From: UBA2402 sp037139735
Lineage (GTDB): Bacteria > Planctomycetota > Phycisphaerae > Phycisphaerales > UBA1924
Assembly: GCA_037139735.1 (NCBI GenBank)
Contig: JBAXFU010000030.1
Coordinates: forward strand, 1 to 33,395
Direction: 5' to 3'
Length of the DNA stretch: 33,395 bases
Shown: positions 30,041 through 33,395 of the stretch, in pieces
How positions within the stretch are numbered: position 1 is the first letter of the stretch
Layout: each line of letters starts with the position of its first letter
Program-made: the position numbers and the translations under genes
Notes under the pieces: model-generated
The model's input: only the letters and a program-made list of their open reading frames with translations
Told to the model about the DNA's origin: nothing
Database searches by the model: none

Positions 30041-33000
30041 GAGGTCAGGCTCCCGGCGAGGTCGGGCTTGGGCTCGGCGCGCGCGGCGGCGGCGGTGAGG
30101 TCGATGCGGGCGTGGGTGAGTTCGCGGCGCAGCTGCGCCAGTCTCGGAAGTGGCAGGGCGCCGATGCGGGCCGTGGCGAGGTCGTCGGGCGGAGGATCGA
30201 TGACCGACGCGCCGGCGACGAGCAGCCAGCGATCGTGGAAGGGCTGGAGTTCGTCGAGGCACGCCTCGCGGCGAGTGATGCGGGGGACGATCCACCGCGA
30301 GGGGAGTCCGCCGCCCGCGGCTTCGTCAACGCGGCTCTCGCGGATCAGCAGTTCGACTGCCTCGCGGACGGCGACGTAGTCGTCGCGACCGCTGACGGCC
30401 TTGTACGTCTCGGGCGTGTCGGCGATGAGGTCGAGGCTGATGACGTCGATGGGGGCGTCGAGCAGCATGCGGGCCTGTTCGAGGGCGCCCGGGAGGGACG
30501 TACGGACGTGGAGGGCGGCGATGCCGCAGGCGCGGAGGGCGTCGACGATCGCCTCGAGGTTGGGCGATTCGCCGACGAGCGTGACGGCGGGCGAGCGAGC
30601 GGATCGCGGGAGGGACAGGAGGGCGTCGGCGACGCGCTGGGGCGTCGAGCGTTGATCGATGACGAGTTCGACGGTCTCGACCGATCGCGGGCGGGCCAGG
30701 GCGTGATCGCGGACGAGTCCCGCGACGGCGGCGGCATCGGCGTCGCGAGGGATGCGGTCGAGGAGCGCGAGTTCGTCGGGCGTCGAGAACGTGCAACGCA
30801 GGAGCGCGTCGCGAGCGGCGGGCGCGATGGCCGGGCAGACGGGCTTGCTGATGGGGTCGGCCTGGGGCGCGACGGGGATGTAGCTGAGCAGCCCGCCGAT
30901 GCTGGCGTGCGAGCCGCAGATGGCGGCGGCCTCGCGGACGGTGGCGGCGGCGAGGATGCACGCGCCCAGGCCCGGGGCGGCCTGCGTGAAGGTGATTCCG
31001 TAGGCGTCGGGGCGTTCGAGGTAGCGGCCCGCGGCGTCGTCGACCAGCCGCGGATCGATGCAGGCCCAGTCGGGACCGATGGGCGTGCAGGCGTCGGCCT
31101 TGCACGAGACGAGCAGGCGAGCGAGGAGGCCGGGGTGGAAGACCTCGTCGTGGATGGCGAGGCGGGCGATGCCGCCGCGCCAGCAGTGACGTGACCACGC
31201 GCGGGCGACGGCGGCGCGGGCGAGACGTTCGCGGACGGTCGGATCGTCGTGCGGCTCGGCGACGATGCGGCCGCGGGCGAGCGAACGGGCCTGCGCGAGG
31301 GCTTCGGAGTCGGCGGGGGCGGCGATGACGATGGACGTCAAGGAGGAGGCGCGTTCGAGCCGCTCGAGCGTTCGGGGCAGCGACGGGCAGGGCGTGACGA
31401 GCGGGACGGCCGCGATCACGCGTCTCGAGGCCCGCGTGACGCGAACGGCGTCCTCGTCGGCGACGCTCGGGTCGCGCGTGACGGGCGGCGAGCCCGCGAG
31501 CGTCGCGAGGCCCGACTCCAGGAGCGTGACGAGGAAGTCCGCGGCGTCGGCGAGCCACCGCACGTTGTCGAGATCGCGGCGGATGGTCGCCTTCTGTCGT
31601 TCCTCGGGCGTGAGCGATTCGTCGAGCTCGATGGCGCGATCGGCCTTGAAGCGGCGGAGCTGACCGGTCTGGTTGATGAACTGCACGAACCAGAAGGCGG
31701 GGTTGGCGGCCGCCTGCTTCGCGATGTCCTGCACGCGGTGGATGAGCCGGTCGACCTCGGCGCGGCGATCGTACCGATCGAGCATGCGCTGGAGCAGCGT
31801 CGCGGTGTCGCGCGAGAGCGAGGCGACGGTGCGGCTGCCTCGGAGGAGCTCGCGGAGTCGCGAGCCCGCCCCGTCGCGGCGGCGGGGGGCGTCGTGGGCC
31901 TCTCCGGGGGCGGGCACGGGGGCGATGGGAAGGGTGGCGTGGCGGTCGAGGGCCTCGCGGAGGGGCATGGCGAGGGTGTGGGCCTTGGCGACGCCGCCTT
32001 CGGTGGCGTCGATGATCGTCAGGCCGGCCTGCGCGTCGACGGCGAAGTCGCGTTCGAAGTGGACGAGGTAGGTGGCCATCTGCTCGTCGGTGTAGATGCG
32101 GCGGCCGTGCTGATCGGTCGCGGCGCGGAGCAGGCTTCGCATGCGTGCGATGCGTTCCCACTCGAGCATCTCGAGGGTGTTGAAGTCGCTCAGCTCGCCG
32201 GCCCAGGTGTCGTGGATGGCCGCGCCGGGGGCGTAGTAGTGGTGATCGGTGAAGCCCAGGTCCTGGCCGATCATGATGACCGGGTCGCAGCCCAGGTGGC
32301 GGGCCAGGTAGTACGCGAGGTGCGCGACGGTGCTGCCGGGCCGGATGCGGCCCATGTCTCGCCACAGCCCTTCGCCGGCGACGCGGTCGGCGATGTCGTC
32401 GCCGATGCAGCGGACCGTGCCCGGGAAGCTCGCGGGGATCGCCGGATTGCACTTGGGATCGATCACCAGCGTCACGCCTTCGACGTCCTGAGCCCGCAGC
32501 CCCTCGTAGAAGCGGCGGCTGATCTCGTGGTAGTCGAGGGCGACGACGAAGTGCGGCTTGATGCCTCGGGCCAGCAGCGTCTTGAGCGTGGTCTGCACCG
32601 CGATGATCACCACGCGATCGCGGACGCCCGGTTCGGTCAGCAGGTCGATGTTGCGGCGGAGGCTCGGGCCCGCGCTCACGACCACCGCGGGGCGGCCCTT
32701 CCAGCGGCCCGCAAGGTCGGCGACGCCGGGCGCGGCGGCGTAGAGGCCCAGGTTCTGGATGCAGTTGCGGGCCGTCACCTCCGATTGCACCAGCGTCGTC
32801 ACGACGTTCGTGCGGACGGCCTTCATCACGTGCGTCAGCGTGGCGGCGAAGTCGTCGAAGGTCTTGCCCAGTCGCGTGCGTCCCGCGGCATGCGCGGCGA
32901 TGTGGACGCCGGAGGCCAGGATCCCTTCCAGTCCCTGCAGCGCGTTGGTCAACGCCGCCCCGTCGGCCGGGTCGTGGAGGATCACGATGTTCGAGGCCTG

Positions 33001-33387
33001 AAACCAGGGCGACAGGTCGACTCGACGGAGCGTCTCGCGGAGCAGGGCGAGGTCGGGCTCGAAGACGATGATCGCGCCCAGGTGGCGGACCCGTCGGGCG
33101 AGGGACGCGACGTGGTGCCCGCAGCCCCAGCCCGGGACGACCATCGTGGCGTGCCTGTTGACGTCGATGGGCGCGGCCCAGCGGGCGCCTTCGGCGGCGG
33201 CGTCGATCGCGCTGCACGCCTGGCGTTCGATGCCTCCGGTGCGGACCAGGGCGGTGCACGCGCCCTTGGCGTCGAGTGAGAAGGCGACGTGCGAGGCGCG
33301 CGGCGCGTGGGCGAGGGCCCGGGCGAGGTCGGGCTGGCGTGGGCTGATCAGAAGAAGATTGGCGGCGAGCAACGCGTCGCTGCCCAT
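30037..33387 (-). CDS. Maf/DUF115 glycosyltransferase fused to a nucleotidyltransferase-like and a radical-SAM-like domain
   Basis: This 1116-residue protein has an N-terminal half typical of motility-associated factor (Maf) proteins, which attach nonulosonic acids to flagellin. A Rossmann-like part (MVVPGWGCGHH) comes first, then the DUF115/MptE-like core with GRPAVVVSAGPSLRRNI (about 227-243) and IMIGQDLGFTDHHYYAPG. From about 650 the sequence changes to an SpsF-like nucleotidyltransferase fold. From about 900 it becomes a TIM-barrel segment resembling radical SAM enzymes: VTLVGESPNLEAIVDALRAC and DTPETYKAVSG. The iron-sulfur CxxxCxxC is absent (VELVIDQRSTPQR in its place), so this part should not do radical chemistry. 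The start lies 8 nt inside the window edge and may extend further; its promoter is not visible. Confidence 0.83.
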   Translation of the reverse strand: MGSDALLAANLLLISPRQPDLARALAHAPRASHVAFSLDAKGACTALVRTGGIERQACSAIDAAAEGARWAAPIDVNRHATMVVPGWGCGHHVASLARRVRHLGAIIVFEPDLALLRETLRRVDLSPWFQASNIVILHDPADGAALTNALQGLEGILASGVHIAAHAAGRTRLGKTFDDFAATLTHVMKAVRTNVVTTLVQSEVTARNCIQNLGLYAAAPGVADLAGRWKGRPAVVVSAGPSLRRNIDLLTEPGVRDRVVIIAVQTTLKTLLARGIKPHFVVALDYHEISRRFYEGLRAQDVEGVTLVIDPKCNPAIPASFPGTVRCIGDDIADRVAGEGLWRDMGRIRPGSTVAHLAYYLARHLGCDPVIMIGQDLGFTDHHYYAPGAAIHDTWAGELSDFNTLEMLEWERIARMRSLLRAATDQHGRRIYTDEQMATYLVHFERDFAVDAQAGLTIIDATEGGVAKAHTLAMPLREALDRHATLPIAPVPAPGEAHDAPRRRDGAGSRLRELLRGSRTVASLSRDTATLLQRMLDRYDRRAEVDRLIHRVQDIAKQAAANPAFWFVQFINQTGQLRRFKADRAIELDESLTPEERQKATIRRDLDNVRWLADAADFLVTLLESGLATLAGSPPVTRDPSVADEDAVRVTRASRRVIAAVPLVTPCPSLPRTLERLERASSLTSIVIAAPADSEALAQARSLARGRIVAEPHDDPTVRERLARAAVARAWSRHCWRGGIARLAIHDEVFHPGLLARLLVSCKADACTPIGPDWACIDPRLVDDAAGRYLERPDAYGITFTQAAPGLGACILAAATVREAAAICGSHASIGGLLSYIPVAPQADPISKPVCPAIAPAARDALLRCTFSTPDELALLDRIPRDADAAAVAGLVRDHALARPRSVETVELVIDQRSTPQRVADALLSLPRSARSPAVTLVGESPNLEAIVDALRACGIAALHVRTSLPGALEQARMLLDAPIDVISLDLIADTPETYKAVSGRDDYVAVREAVELLIRESRVDEAAGGGLPSRWIVPRITRREACLDELQPFHDRWLLVAGASVIDPPPDDLATARIGALPLPRLAQLRRELTHARIDLTAAAARAEPKPDLAGSLTS

Positions 33388-33395
33388 GGGGGTAT

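Overview
The window is GC-rich (roughly 70% by eye) and packed with genes on both strands. I assign 24 protein-coding genes and see no RNA gene, CRISPR array or insertion sequence. Several traits point to a planctomycete-type bacterium, probably of the Phycisphaerae: a Ser/Thr kinase paired with an ECF-like sigma factor, a PurS-PurL fusion, Maf/DUF115 and TPR-OGT glycosyltransferases, and few Shine-Dalgarno sites. The lineage is an inference from gene content and was not tested.

Layout. (1) 1-7992: a DinB-like protein, a PurS-PurS-PurL fusion, a sigma factor/membrane kinase pair, and a lipoprotein esterase. (2) 8065-13026: the most unusual locus. Two very small WXG100-like proteins flank a helical protein, and all three precede a 1278-residue membrane ATPase with one intact and two decayed FtsK/EccC-type P-loop domains. 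This looks like a minimal type VII-like (ESX) secretion or translocation module. (3) 13172-16534: a methyltransferase and two overlapping glycosyltransferases, with no promoter-like sequence separating them from the ATPase gene. (4) 16547-20347: a zinc-ribbon membrane protein, orotate phosphoribosyltransferase, a BtuF-like cobalamin-binding protein without signal peptide, a fungal-FCY1-like cytosine deaminase, and a secreted GHL10 hydrolase. (5) 20481-24862: two divergent sensor histidine kinases (MASE1-PAS-HK-REC and FHA-GAF-HK). (6) 24904-33387: a threonine dehydrogenase-like enzyme lacking its structural-zinc cysteines, then a protein glycosylation cluster. The cluster runs leftward from a Maf-type glycosyltransferase fusion through a CMP-nonulosonate synthetase and a NeuB synthase to a TPR-OGT.

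Two patterns cut across the genes. First, twelve genes that open transcription units carry a TANNNT hexamer (mostly TACSCT or TATCCT) only 5-9 nt before the start codon. Operon-internal genes lack it at that spacing, and several of them carry Shine-Dalgarno-like purine tracts. This is the signature expected of leaderless transcription. Second, a structured GC-rich repeat recurs in three intergenic spaces (window start, 7088-7165, 26126-26340), and the last of these is a head-to-head inverted pair.
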